Source: Paenibacillus sp. FSL H8-0079
GTDB lineage: Bacteria > Bacillota > Bacilli > Paenibacillales > Paenibacillaceae
Direction: 5' to 3'
DNA length: 64,000 bases
Assembly: GCF_037991315.1 (NCBI RefSeq)
Contig: NZ_CP150300.1
Span: 3,968,001 to 4,032,000, forward strand
Position 1 is the first letter of the stretch. Every line of letters starts with the position of its first letter. Under the pieces are notes generated by a model that made no database searches, was not told the origin of the DNA, and saw only the letters and a program-made list of their open reading frames with translations. Below are positions 26,671 through 35,028 of the stretch, in pieces. Made by a program: the position numbers and the translations under genes.

Positions 26671-27357
26671 ATGATCTGTACACACGAAGCGAAGGATGCC
26701 TGTTTCTCCAAAGTATCTCTGTTCCAGCATCTTGATCCATCCGAGGCTGCCTTGCTGACCTCCCTTTTGCATACCCGCAAATATAACAAAGGCGAAGTTG
26801 TCGTCCAGGAGGGAGAACGCTCAGATACGCTTTATGTGGTTCATCAGGGATGTTTGAAGTTATCCAAATACAATGAAAATGGCAAGGAACATATTATCCG
26901 GTTTCTGTTTCCCGGAGATTTCTTCGGACAAGATTCCCTGTTACACCAAAAACCACATGCTGCGAACGCCGAAGTTCTGGAGCCTTCGGCCATCTGCTCT
27001 ATCAGCAAGCATGACTTTGACCAGTTACTGGAACATGATCCGAAGCTTGCTTATCATTTCCTGCTTGCCATTTCTAATCTGCTCCGTGAAACAGATGAAT
27101 GGAATAGCTCGCTCAGTGCGATGACAACGGAACAGAAGATTGCCAAGTTGCTATTGTATTTTCATACCCGAAATCATGCAAAGCATGAGATTCGCTTGCC
27201 TGTTTTCAAAAAAGATATGGCTCTGCTGCTCGGGATCACACCCGAAACACTTAGTCGCAAACTTGCCATGATGCAAACCCAGGGACTGCTTCAGGTTACA
27301 GGGAACTGTATCCTTATTCTGCAATTGGAGCAGCTTAGGGAAATGGTTCCGTTCTGA
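26671..27357 (+). CDS. Crp/Fnr family regulator, Dnr/FNR-type recognition helix
   Basis: 228 residues: cNMP-like beta-barrel (about 15-125), dimer helix, winged HTH (about 165-215). The recognition helix reads TPETLSRKL, the ExxSR pattern that in FNR and Dnr reads TTGAT half-sites. The N-terminus has Cys3 and Cys11 (CTHEAKDACFSKV), with further Cys in the barrel; whether these hold an iron-sulfur cluster is open. It lies 56 bases after nirK in the same direction, so it is likely a nitrite/NO- or oxygen-responsive regulator of the denitrification genes. GAGGTGA precedes the ATG by 7 bases. Confidence 0.85.
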   Translation: MICTHEAKDACFSKVSLFQHLDPSEAALLTSLLHTRKYNKGEVVVQEGERSDTLYVVHQGCLKLSKYNENGKEHIIRFLFPGDFFGQDSLLHQKPHAANAEVLEPSAICSISKHDFDQLLEHDPKLAYHFLLAISNLLRETDEWNSSLSAMTTEQKIAKLLLYFHTRNHAKHEIRLPVFKKDMALLLGITPETLSRKLAMMQTQGLLQVTGNCILILQLEQLREMVPF

Positions 27358-27443
27358 ACTAAAGATTATTTGCACTAACACCGCGAGGGCAGAATAACCT
27401 TCCCATCACTGTTAACGTGTGAATGATCAGTTCAGCTTATATA
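27354..27443. repeat. MITE-like palindromic element, short copy
   Basis: Starts TGAACTAAAGATTATTTGCAC and ends GTGTGAATGATCAGTTCA, with inner GGCAGAATAACCTTCCCATC. Both ends and the inner block match the 191-bp element at 54616. The middle third is missing. Its first bases provide the stop codon of the regulator gene. Confidence 0.7.
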
Positions 27444-27475
27444 GCTTTGGGACAAGTATTATATTTCACATTGGA

Positions 27476-27491
27476 TGTGAGTATCATCACA
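27476..27491. promoter_or_regulatory. CRP/FNR-type box upstream of the YlbF-like gene
   Basis: Perfect TGTGA-GTATCA-TCACA. TATACA at 27511 lies close to the class II -10 position (2 bases short). Confidence 0.65.
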
Positions 27492-27547
27492 GTGCCGCCT
27501 AGCGTTACAGTATACAGTTAAGAAAAGATCTTCAGGAGGTTTATGCG

Positions 27548-27973
27548 ATGAATACGGTTGTTAAATTGGACAAACAGATCATTATGCACAAAATGCAGGA
27601 GCTCTGTTCACTGCTGCTACAGGATGAAGGCTACAAAGAGATGCGGGACATGATTAATCAGTTTGCTGCAGATGAGCAGGCTACGACTCAGTATGAGAAA
27701 TTTATGGAGAAACATCAGGCACTGGAAGAAAAGGAACGGCAGAATATTGAGTTGCTTGCTTCTGAAATTCAGGTATATGAAGAGGAAGAACGCGCACTCT
27801 ATGATCATCCCCTCATTCGCCGGTTCATCTATGCACAACGGGAATTCAGCCAGCTACATCAGCAGATCAGTCACTATTTCACGAAATCCGTGGAATTGAA
27901 TCGCCTGCCCGAGGCGAATGAACTAGGTAAGGAAGCTTGCGGGTGCGGAGGAAGCTGTTCCGGCAACCATTAA
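27548..27973 (+). CDS. YlbF/YmcA-family protein with Cys-rich C-terminus
   Basis: 141 residues. The helical YlbF-type core covers residues 8-118 (LLQDEGYKEMRDMINQFAAD, HPLIRRFIYAQREFSQLHQQ). It ends in EACGCGGSCSGNH, with three Cys, which B. subtilis YlbF/YmcA lack in this form; there these proteins form a complex carrying iron-sulfur clusters and control RNase Y. Here the gene sits beside nirK behind a perfect CRP/FNR box, suggesting a role in anaerobic or NO metabolism (inference). AGGAGGT lies 7 bases before the ATG; a strong terminator follows. Confidence 0.75.
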   Translation: MNTVVKLDKQIIMHKMQELCSLLLQDEGYKEMRDMINQFAADEQATTQYEKFMEKHQALEEKERQNIELLASEIQVYEEEERALYDHPLIRRFIYAQREFSQLHQQISHYFTKSVELNRLPEANELGKEACGCGGSCSGNH

Positions 27974-27997
27974 TATCATCCTTTTGGTTAAATAATC

Positions 27998-28043
27998 AAA
28001 AAGAGTATCCGATCAGAAATCACACTGTTCGGATACTCTTTTT
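27998..28043 (+). terminator. Rho-independent terminator
   Basis: Perfect 15-bp stem AAAAAGAGTATCCGA / TCGGATACTCTTTTT. Confidence 0.9.
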
Positions 28044-28159
28044 ATATAAATTCAACTAATATTTACACAAAAACGGAGAGGACAAAAATAAGCTGAAGAA
28101 GCGAAGTGTGCGCCTTAAAGCTTTCTGAAAGAAAGCTGCATCGGAAGCTTATTCTGTCA
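28044..28159. repeat. MITE-like palindromic element, one-ended copy
   Basis: Begins TATATAAATTCAACTAATAT then TTTACACAAAAACGGAGAGG, matching the reverse complement of the right half of the element at 54616 through GCTGAAGAAGCG and CGGAAG..TTCTGTC. An inner hairpin AGCTTTC/GAAAGCT replaces the one in the 54-kb copy. The other terminal repeat is absent where the ZIP gene begins. Confidence 0.7.
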
Positions 28160-28160
28160 T

Positions 28161-28880
28161 CTACAGATCCAACAACAGCGATACGAGCAATCCCATGGAT
28201 GCAATCAAACCCACAATTGGACCACCCTCTTCAAAGGCTTCCGGCATCATCGTCGAGCAGATCATGGCAATGATTCCACCACCTGCAAATGCACCAATCG
28301 CCGCACCCATCTCCTCTGGAAGTTGTTCCAGAAACAGATATCCACCCAACGCGGCAAGCGCGGAGATCAACAGTACACTCAGCCACATTAATATGATTTT
28401 GCCACGACTGTACTTGCCCTGTAGTCCAACCGTACTGGACAGACCTTCAGGAATGTTGCTGACAAAGATCGATACCACCAGCACCACACTCACGCCGTTG
28501 CCGGCCAGCAAGCTGGCTCCAAGCATGATGGATTCCGGAATAGCATCCATTACCGTACCTGCAAAGATCCCGAGCCCGCTTTGATTCGAGTCTCCTGACT
28601 TTGCCGAACGTTTACGCCCTGCCCCTCCCTTTGCAGAAACAAGCAGGTCAAACAGCGTATACACGACGGCACCCGCCGTAAATCCAATGGCTGTAGGTAT
28701 TATCCCTCCATCATTCAGCGCATCTCCGAGAAGTTCAAAGGTCGCTGCACCGATTAATGTTCCTGTCCCAAAAGCCATAATCCAGCCAATGACTCGTTTG
28801 GGAATCTTCAGAAACAAGGCTGCAAGTGCGCCTATGACAACCGCTGAGGAGAGATGCCGCCCCACATGAATGCAGTCCAC
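28161..28880 (-). CDS. ZIP family metal transporter (N-terminus in a shifted frame)
   Basis: About 239 residues, seven to eight membrane segments. ZIP hallmarks: HTM4-like AGTVMDAIPESIMLGASLL and IFVSNIPEGLSSTVGL, with metal-binding Asp/Glu in amphipathic helices. It moves divalent metals such as Zn or Fe into the cytoplasm. The frame opens with a GTG at 28880, but the natural start MWTAFMWGGIS lies one frame over from ATG 28882, behind GAGAGGGG; one missing base at about 28848 joins the two. So it is either a fresh frameshift or a sequence error. A TGTGA-type box lies 85 bases upstream. Confidence 0.8.
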   Translation of the reverse strand: MDCIHVGRHLSSAVVIGALAALFLKIPKRVIGWIMAFGTGTLIGAATFELLGDALNDGGIIPTAIGFTAGAVVYTLFDLLVSAKGGAGRKRSAKSGDSNQSGLGIFAGTVMDAIPESIMLGASLLAGNGVSVVLVVSIFVSNIPEGLSSTVGLQGKYSRGKIILMWLSVLLISALAALGGYLFLEQLPEEMGAAIGAFAGGGIIAMICSTMMPEAFEEGGPIVGLIASMGLLVSLLLDL

Positions 28881-28964
28881 ATCTGGGCCGACCCCTCTCT
28901 TGTTCGATCATGTTCTATCATTCCATTAACCTTGGCAGAGCAATCAAAAACAATCCTGTGACGT

Positions 28965-28980
28965 TGTGATCTATATCACC
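28965..28980. promoter_or_regulatory. CRP/FNR-type box upstream of the ZIP gene
   Basis: TGTGA-TCTATA-TCACC. No clear -10 at class II distance on the minus strand. Confidence 0.5.
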
Positions 28981-29020
28981 TGTTGTGTTCAAAAATCACG
29001 CTATGATGAAATGATGCGGA

Positions 29021-29749
29021 TTACAACAGAATAGACCAGAGCAGGAACTGCACGGCTCCAATAATTTCAATAATCCCGACCTTCATAGGGCGCAGTGTTC
29101 TGCCTGCATATATGAAGCTACGCACAGCGGAGTAGACATACGCCAAAGACATCCAAGGATATCCGATCACGATCGGTATGAGAATTAGAAGGATATGTAC
29201 CAGACGAGTTAGCATCAGCCAACGCTTATTCGTCCGCTCTCGAAAGACCGATTTCACAAAGAACGTACTTCCTGTAAAATGTAAGAAAGAAAACAAAACT
29301 ACGATTGCCATTCTATAGTCCCAGTGGCCACTTCCAATGAGATAAGCAGCCGCTCCCCCTAGAGAGAACATCAGCATGGCACACAGATCATTGGTAAGCG
29401 AGCGTTCTACTTTGTGTCTTACATGCCAGATGTTCACGAGCAACAGTCCGCCCAGAACCGGACCAAAGAATAGTAGTGAGGTCTGACCCAGAACGGGTGG
29501 GATTAGACAGATTAGAGCCACTGTACCGTAGATTGCAGCCCACTTGTATAAGCGATGTCGATTAGCATTTCTTTTCAAAGACTGCAGTAACGGATACGCG
29601 GTTAGATATAGTCCAAGCCAGGCTACAAATAATGGCACATGCAGCCAGTGCGGCCCACTTGCAATCATACCTACCAGAAAAGGTACACTAACCATGGCCC
29701 AGCCGCCATGTTCATGAGGGATAACGATTGTATGCGTATTGGTTTTCAC
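29021..29749 (-). CDS. ywiC: YwiC-like integral membrane protein
   Basis: 242 residues with about eight hydrophobic segments. The N-terminal IPHEHGGWAMVSVPFLVG is the hallmark of the YwiC family. In B. subtilis ywiC sits in the narK-fnr / narGHJI neighbourhood, as it does here. Function unknown. GTG start with AGGAGG 11 bases upstream. It is divergent from the Crp/Fnr gene at 29820. Confidence 0.85.
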   Translation of the reverse strand: MKTNTHTIVIPHEHGGWAMVSVPFLVGMIASGPHWLHVPLFVAWLGLYLTAYPLLQSLKRNANRHRLYKWAAIYGTVALICLIPPVLGQTSLLFFGPVLGGLLLVNIWHVRHKVERSLTNDLCAMLMFSLGGAAAYLIGSGHWDYRMAIVVLFSFLHFTGSTFFVKSVFRERTNKRWLMLTRLVHILLILIPIVIGYPWMSLAYVYSAVRSFIYAGRTLRPMKVGIIEIIGAVQFLLWSILL

Positions 29750-29819
29750 TTCACAGTTAACCTCCTAGGATTGAATAATATCGTTTTTAGAAATATGAAC
29801 ACAGAGAGGAAAGATTCTC

Positions 29820-30521
29820 ATGAGCAGGGTCAACAAAGATACAGCAGCGGAGTTTCTACAACAGTTCCCCATCTTCCAGGACCTTAGCCCCGAGGAATTA
29901 AAGCAGGTCGAAGATATCGCCATTTCCAGAAGTATTCACAAGAAAACGGTCATTTTTAGCGAAGGTAGCGAAAAAGAAGCTGTTTTTTTCATTCGTACCG
30001 GCATTGTAAAAGCTTATAAAACGGATGAAAATGGACATGAACAGATTGTCTCTTTCCTCAAAACAGGAGATATGTTCCCACACACCGGCTTTTTTAACGC
30101 ACACCCCTACCCGGCTACCGCTGAAGCGATTACGCCTACCGAACTACTGGCCATACCTGTCAGATTGTTCGAACGATTAATGCTGAGTACTCCATCGATT
30201 GCAATCAAAATTATGCGTGTACTCGGAGACAAAATACGTGAACTACAGGACAAATTGCAGGTGCTCTCTGGTCAGGATGTACGCAACCGTGTGCTCTCCT
30301 TCCTTCTCATGCTCGCAGAGCAGCACGGGCAGACGCATGGAGATCAAATTGTCATCAACCTGCCCATGACACATCAGGAGTTCGCCAATTCCATCGGAAC
30401 TACAAGGGAAACAGCGAACCGGCTTCTAAACCAGCTTACGAAAGAGCATTTGCTCGAAGTGGATCGTAGCCGGATTATCATTCTTGATTTACAAGCATTG
30501 AAGCAACAAAGGGATGCTTAA
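29820..30521 (+). CDS. Crp/Fnr family regulator, RExxNR recognition helix, no cysteine
   Basis: 233 residues: cNMP-like barrel (about 15-130), dimer helix, winged HTH (about 185-220). The recognition helix GTTRETANRLLNQL matches the RExxNR pattern of B. subtilis Fnr and the RExxGR of CRP, which both read TGTGA half-sites. Unlike B. subtilis Fnr it has no Cys at all, so it cannot hold an iron-sulfur cluster. It is therefore the best candidate in the window to bind the TGTGA-N6-TCACA boxes (inference). What signal it senses is unknown. GAGAGGAAAG stands before the ATG. Confidence 0.85.
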   Translation: MSRVNKDTAAEFLQQFPIFQDLSPEELKQVEDIAISRSIHKKTVIFSEGSEKEAVFFIRTGIVKAYKTDENGHEQIVSFLKTGDMFPHTGFFNAHPYPATAEAITPTELLAIPVRLFERLMLSTPSIAIKIMRVLGDKIRELQDKLQVLSGQDVRNRVLSFLLMLAEQHGQTHGDQIVINLPMTHQEFANSIGTTRETANRLLNQLTKEHLLEVDRSRIIILDLQALKQQRDA

Positions 30522-30577
30522 CCACCCAGCTCCACTGCTGGTTTCCCCCCACGCCCCTTAAACCAATCTCTGTGTGC

Positions 30578-30619
30578 AAAAAGAGACCTTAACGCCTGCA
30601 ATCGATGTTAAGGTCTCTT
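30578..30619. terminator. Bidirectional terminator
   Basis: Perfect 13-bp stem AAGAGACCTTAAC / GTTAAGGTCTCTT between convergent genes. Confidence 0.9.
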
Positions 30620-30647
30620 GCTGTATGCACAATTACCGACACATGTA

Positions 30648-32159
30648 TCAGGCTATTGTGAGCTCCGGCCTGCCCATGTCACTGAACATGCCCGCATAAT
30701 ATTTGACTTCGCCGGCTTCATTACGGATCGCTGTAATACTCAGCCATTCCTGATAGACTTCTCCGTTTTTCTTCCGATTCCAGATCTCGCCCTGCCAATA
30801 TCCTTTCTCACGTAATTCCAACCATAATTGGTCATAGAAACGTTTATCTTGCTTGCCGGATTTCAGCAGACTTGGCTTCTGTCCAACCGCCTCTTCAGCG
30901 CTATAACCAGTGACTGCAGTGAAGGCCGGGTTCACGGAAGTAATAACACTGTTCGTATCCGTGATCAGAATCGCTTCAATAGTATTCTCCAGAATGCTGG
31001 CAGATAACTGAAGCTTCTCTTGGTAGAACATCCAGATCACAAGTACCAGGCTGACCAGCGCGATCTGTGACAAAGCCATGAAACCAATGGCGTAATGTCC
31101 CGTCATGCTGTACAACAAAGTCAACATCAACGGAGGGAAGAATCCGCCCAGACCACCCATAGCCGAGATCATCCCATTCGCTACACCTGGTTGTTTGACG
31201 AAATACATTGGCACTAATTTGAAAATAGTTCCGTTACCTGTTCCTGCGCATAAGGCCACAGTCAGGCACCCAATGGTGTAGATATAGAATGACGGCGCGA
31301 ATGATAATACAATTGCAGCAATCGTTAATCCGCCGAAGACAAACATTAATATTTTGAAGGGATTAAATCGATCTCCAAGCCAGCCTCCAATAGGTCGCAT
31401 GATGGTAGCAACGAGAATGAATCCCGCTGTACGAATACCTGCATCGACTTTGTCCATCTGGAAGTGACTGACTAAGAAATTTGGCAAATATACCGTAAAT
31501 GCCACGAAAGAACCAAATGTCAGAAAATAGAACAAGCAGAGCAACCATAGTTTATTGTTGCTTGATATGGCCTTCAGTTGCTGCATAAGCGGAACATTAA
31601 CACGTGTTTCCTTTTTGTCCCCCAGAACAAAATTCAGCGCTGCCATTCCTAGTAGCAGAATACTGTAGAGCAGAACCGTCGTAGACCATCCCATACGATC
31701 AGCAATCAGCGGGGCTCCGAATGCAGACAGTGCTGTCCCCAGGTTACCAATTCCGTAGATCCCGTTAACAAACCCATGTCGCTCTTTCGGATAATATTTG
31801 GGCAATGAAGTTACACCGACGGAGAAGACAGCCCCCCCAATACCGAGGAACAGTCCACCAATCACCAGATCACTGAACGATGTCGCACGGCTAATCCACC
31901 ATACAGGAGCCAGCAACAGGACAAAGCTAATCATAAAAATATTACGTGCTCCATATCGATTCGTCCAATAACCAATTGGAATACGGGCAATCGATCCAAT
32001 CAATACGGGAATTGCTGTCGCCCATGCGAGCTGGGAAGATGTAAGCGCAATATCCTCTTTAATAAATGGCATCAGAGATGACAGAATAACCCATACCATG
32101 AAACCAAGAACCAGACTTGCGGTTTGCAAGGGCAGTTGAACCTTTCCTTTATGTTGCAT
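30648..32159 (-). CDS. narK: Nitrate/nitrite transporter NarK fused to a PAS domain
   Basis: 503 residues. Residues 1-380 are a 12-helix MFS transporter with the NarK signatures GGLFLGIGGAVFSVG and CAGTGNGTIFKLVPMYF (nitrate signature). From about 383 to 496 comes a PAS/PAC domain: ILENTIEAILITDTNSVITS, then NPAFTAVTGYSAEEAVGQKP and WQGEIWNRKKNGEVYQEW. Plain NarK ends at about 395-400 residues. The last membrane helix runs straight into the PAS domain, with no frameshift. It follows narI directly and is the last gene of moaA-narGHJI-narK. The PAS domain may sense redox, a ligand or membrane state. Confidence 0.9.
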   Translation of the reverse strand: MQHKGKVQLPLQTASLVLGFMVWVILSSLMPFIKEDIALTSSQLAWATAIPVLIGSIARIPIGYWTNRYGARNIFMISFVLLLAPVWWISRATSFSDLVIGGLFLGIGGAVFSVGVTSLPKYYPKERHGFVNGIYGIGNLGTALSAFGAPLIADRMGWSTTVLLYSILLLGMAALNFVLGDKKETRVNVPLMQQLKAISSNNKLWLLCLFYFLTFGSFVAFTVYLPNFLVSHFQMDKVDAGIRTAGFILVATIMRPIGGWLGDRFNPFKILMFVFGGLTIAAIVLSFAPSFYIYTIGCLTVALCAGTGNGTIFKLVPMYFVKQPGVANGMISAMGGLGGFFPPLMLTLLYSMTGHYAIGFMALSQIALVSLVLVIWMFYQEKLQLSASILENTIEAILITDTNSVITSVNPAFTAVTGYSAEEAVGQKPSLLKSGKQDKRFYDQLWLELREKGYWQGEIWNRKKNGEVYQEWLSITAIRNEAGEVKYYAGMFSDMGRPELTIA

Positions 32160-32885
32160 TTACATCGCCCTTTCCTTTTTTTGTTCCTGATTCGGATACA
32201 CAGCTCCATCTCTTCTGCGATACAACACATAACTGCGTTTCAGATAACCCAGTGGCATACTTAGCATGTGAACCAGACGAGTAAATGGAAATACGCAGTA
32301 CAGTACAAAGGTAAGCAGAATGTGTACTTTGAAGTTCAGCGGTACCGTCTGCATCAGAACCGGATCAGGCTGGAATACGATCAGACCGCGCAACCAAGGA
32401 TTAATTGTTGTTCGATAGTCGAAACCTGTGTGATTCACCGCATTGGCCGAGGTCGCCAGTATGCCGGTGACAATGACAATGGTCAACATGGCAAGGGCCA
32501 ACCAATCCCCGATGCTGCTCGTTGCCCGGACCCTGCGAGAAACATAACGGCGAACCAGCAGAATGACTGCACCTGCAAATGCAATGATCCCCGCAGGCAA
32601 TCCTCCTGCGATAGCCATCAAGTGATATCCTTCATCACTCAGGCCGATCCAGCGATAGAACTCCACCGGAACAAGCAAACCGGCAATATGTCCGCAGATT
32701 ACGGCGAATATTCCAATATGAAAGAGTAAACTGCCCCATTTCAACATGCGTTTCTCCAACATCTCACTGGACTTGGACGTCCAACTGAAGGGATTCGTCA
32801 CATATCTCCAGATCGTTGCTGTAATACAGAAAACAATGACCATATAGGGAAGAGCGCCCCATAACAACAGTTCCAGTGTACTCAC
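32160..32885 (-). CDS. narI: Respiratory nitrate reductase gamma subunit (cytochrome b)
   Basis: 241 residues with five membrane helices. Haem b ligand His residues lie in FHIGIFAVICGHIAG (about 56 and 66) and in the C-terminal FKVHILLTFVLY...RLVH. It passes electrons from menaquinol to NarH at the inner face. Its ATG overlaps the narJ stop by 4 bases and its stop abuts the narK start, so translation is tightly coupled. Confidence 0.95.
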   Translation of the reverse strand: MSTLELLLWGALPYMVIVFCITATIWRYVTNPFSWTSKSSEMLEKRMLKWGSLLFHIGIFAVICGHIAGLLVPVEFYRWIGLSDEGYHLMAIAGGLPAGIIAFAGAVILLVRRYVSRRVRATSSIGDWLALAMLTIVIVTGILATSANAVNHTGFDYRTTINPWLRGLIVFQPDPVLMQTVPLNFKVHILLTFVLYCVFPFTRLVHMLSMPLGYLKRSYVLYRRRDGAVYPNQEQKKERAM

Positions 32886-33559
32886 CGATTCCCCCTCCTC
32901 ATCTGAGCCGCGATCTGCATGAGATCTTCAGGTTGTTGGTTAGCTGCTTCTTCTTGTTTGGGTACATCAGGAGCTGGGGGCTCAGGAATTACTTGTAACA
33001 TCAGAACGAGCAATGGTCCATATGGGCTGTTCTGTCCGGTAATGCTTTCGGTCATTGTGACCAGAGCCTTATGGCAACTGGAGAGCACCCCCAGGGCATC
33101 TTCCTCGGGAGCCTCAGCTACAAATTCAAGCACCATAGGCAGATAATCCGGCAACTCACTTACTTCCATATAAAATCCCGCAGCTTCATATCTGCGTTTC
33201 AATTCAATCAGAGCCGGGCCCCGATCCCGTTCATCTCCATGAAGAGCATACGTGAGATAGAGGTTACACTTTTTATCAAAATCGAATGTTCGAACATAGG
33301 AATCCTGCCACTCAATCGAGCTAACAGCCTGTGCCTCATCTACAAATGTCAGCAAGATCTGGTTCACCGTCTCATCGGAAATGGACTGTATAGCTTCTTT
33401 CACTCCCTGCAGCCCTTCTCTCCACGCTGTATCGGGATATTGCAACAGATAGGAGATCAGTTTACAGACCATTCTTCTCGTATTCGTATCGTAAACCAGA
33501 GCCTGACCTGTTCCTTCATTGGGTTCGATCGTCATCGTTGTCGTTGTCTCCTCTCCCAT
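32882..33559 (-). CDS. narJ: Nitrate reductase assembly chaperone
   Basis: 225 residues from ATG 33559, which overlaps the narH stop (TGATG); GGAG 7 bases upstream supports this start over 33574. The TorD/NarJ-type helical core shows LISYLLQYPDTAW, DFDKKCNLYLTYALHGDERDRG and LPDYLPMVLEFVA, the usual NarJ signatures. It guides molybdenum cofactor insertion into NarG. The C-terminal 30 residues are a Pro/Glu/Gln-rich tail. Confidence 0.95.
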   Translation of the reverse strand: MGEETTTTMTIEPNEGTGQALVYDTNTRRMVCKLISYLLQYPDTAWREGLQGVKEAIQSISDETVNQILLTFVDEAQAVSSIEWQDSYVRTFDFDKKCNLYLTYALHGDERDRGPALIELKRRYEAAGFYMEVSELPDYLPMVLEFVAEAPEEDALGVLSSCHKALVTMTESITGQNSPYGPLLVLMLQVIPEPPAPDVPKQEEAANQQPEDLMQIAAQMRRGNR

Positions 33560-35028
33560 CAGAATACTCCGCAAGAACCTGGACCACCTGCAAAATCAAG
33601 TCCGCAGCTGCCCTGTTCACTGAAGAGATCTTCCACTTCCTCACGGTGAGCTGGCGGGATGACAAAACGGTCATTGTATTTTGCAATAGCGAGCAGTCGG
33701 TACATGTCCTCCACTTCCTGAGCATCCATGCCTACTCTTTCCAGTAATTCCGATTCACTGGTCTTACCCGTCTGCTGGTTACGCATGTGAATGCGCATAA
33801 CTGCCATTTTCCGTAGTACTTCACGGATTCGATCTGTATCTCCTGCCGTAAGCAGATTGGCCAAATATTCCACTGGAATACGCATGTTATCAATCGCCGG
33901 GAAAATATCATTGGCCTCCAGCGAACTTCCCTGTCCCTCTACCCGATTGGTAATCGGGCTAAGCGGTGGAATATACCATACCATTGGCATGGTGCGGTAT
34001 TCTGGGTGAAGCGGGAGCGCAATTTTCCAGTCGATAACCATTTTATAAATAGGGGACTGCTGCGCTGCAATAATCCAATCCTCTGGAATTCCGGCCTCGC
34101 GCGCTTCGCGAATCACCTCAGGGTCATTCGGATCAAGGAAAATATCCATCTGGGATTCATAGAGATCCTGATCATTTTCAACGGAAGCAGCGGCTTCAAC
34201 ACGGTCTGCATCATACAGCATCAGGCCGATATAACGGATACGTCCCACACAAGTTTCGGAACAGATCGTTGGCAGACCTGCTTCAATCCGAGGGAAACAA
34301 AGGGTACATTTCTCCGCCTTGTTCGTCTGCCAGTTGAAATAGACTTTTTTGTAAGGGCAGCTCGATACACAGAATCTCCATGCGCGGCATGCATTTTGGT
34401 CAACCAGGACAATCCCGTCTTCTTCCCGTTTGTACATTGCTCCGGAAGGGCAGGAGGACACACAGGCCGGATTGAGACAGTGTTCACAGATTCGTGGCAA
34501 GTACATCATAAATACCTGTTCAAAATCCATTTTGATCGAGTCCTCGACACCCTTCATATTGGGATCTTCCATCCCGGTTACATGGGCACCTGCCAGATCA
34601 TCTTCCCAGTTCGGCCCCCACTCCAGATTCATATACTCACCGGTAATCTGGGATTTCGGTCTTGCTACAGGCTGATGTTTTTTCTCTGGACTGTTCGTCA
34701 GTTTCTCATACTCGTATGTCCATGGCTCGTAATAATCGTCAATGGTAGGCTGATCCGGGTTATGGAAAATGTTAAGCAAGCGTCTTGCCCGTGTGCCGGA
34801 CTTCAATTCCAGTTTGCCATTCTTCATCTCCCAGCCACCGCGATAACGCTCCTGGTCCTCCCATTGTTTTGGATAACCGACCCCTGGCTTGGTCTCCACA
34901 TTGTTCCAGTACATATATTCTGCACCTGGACGATTAGTCCAGGTGTTTTTGCACGTTACACTACATGTATGGCACCCTATGCATTTGTCCAGATTCATGA
35001 CCATACTGACTTGTGCTTTAATCTTCAA
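33559..35028 (-). CDS. narH: Respiratory nitrate reductase beta subunit
   Basis: 489 residues. Iron-sulfur cluster motifs in order: CIGCHTCSVTCKNTW (about 16-30), CEHCLNPACVSSCPSGA (about 184-200), CRAWRFCVSSCPYKK (the Trp in place of a Cys marks the [3Fe-4S] cluster) and CTLCFPRIEAG...CSETC. It carries electrons from NarI to NarG. TTG start inside the narG 3' end, with CAGGAGGTGG 6 bases upstream. The last bases overlap narJ. Confidence 0.97.
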   Translation of the reverse strand: MKIKAQVSMVMNLDKCIGCHTCSVTCKNTWTNRPGAEYMYWNNVETKPGVGYPKQWEDQERYRGGWEMKNGKLELKSGTRARRLLNIFHNPDQPTIDDYYEPWTYEYEKLTNSPEKKHQPVARPKSQITGEYMNLEWGPNWEDDLAGAHVTGMEDPNMKGVEDSIKMDFEQVFMMYLPRICEHCLNPACVSSCPSGAMYKREEDGIVLVDQNACRAWRFCVSSCPYKKVYFNWQTNKAEKCTLCFPRIEAGLPTICSETCVGRIRYIGLMLYDADRVEAAASVENDQDLYESQMDIFLDPNDPEVIREAREAGIPEDWIIAAQQSPIYKMVIDWKIALPLHPEYRTMPMVWYIPPLSPITNRVEGQGSSLEANDIFPAIDNMRIPVEYLANLLTAGDTDRIREVLRKMAVMRIHMRNQQTGKTSESELLERVGMDAQEVEDMYRLLAIAKYNDRFVIPPAHREEVEDLFSEQGSCGLDFAGGPGSCGVF

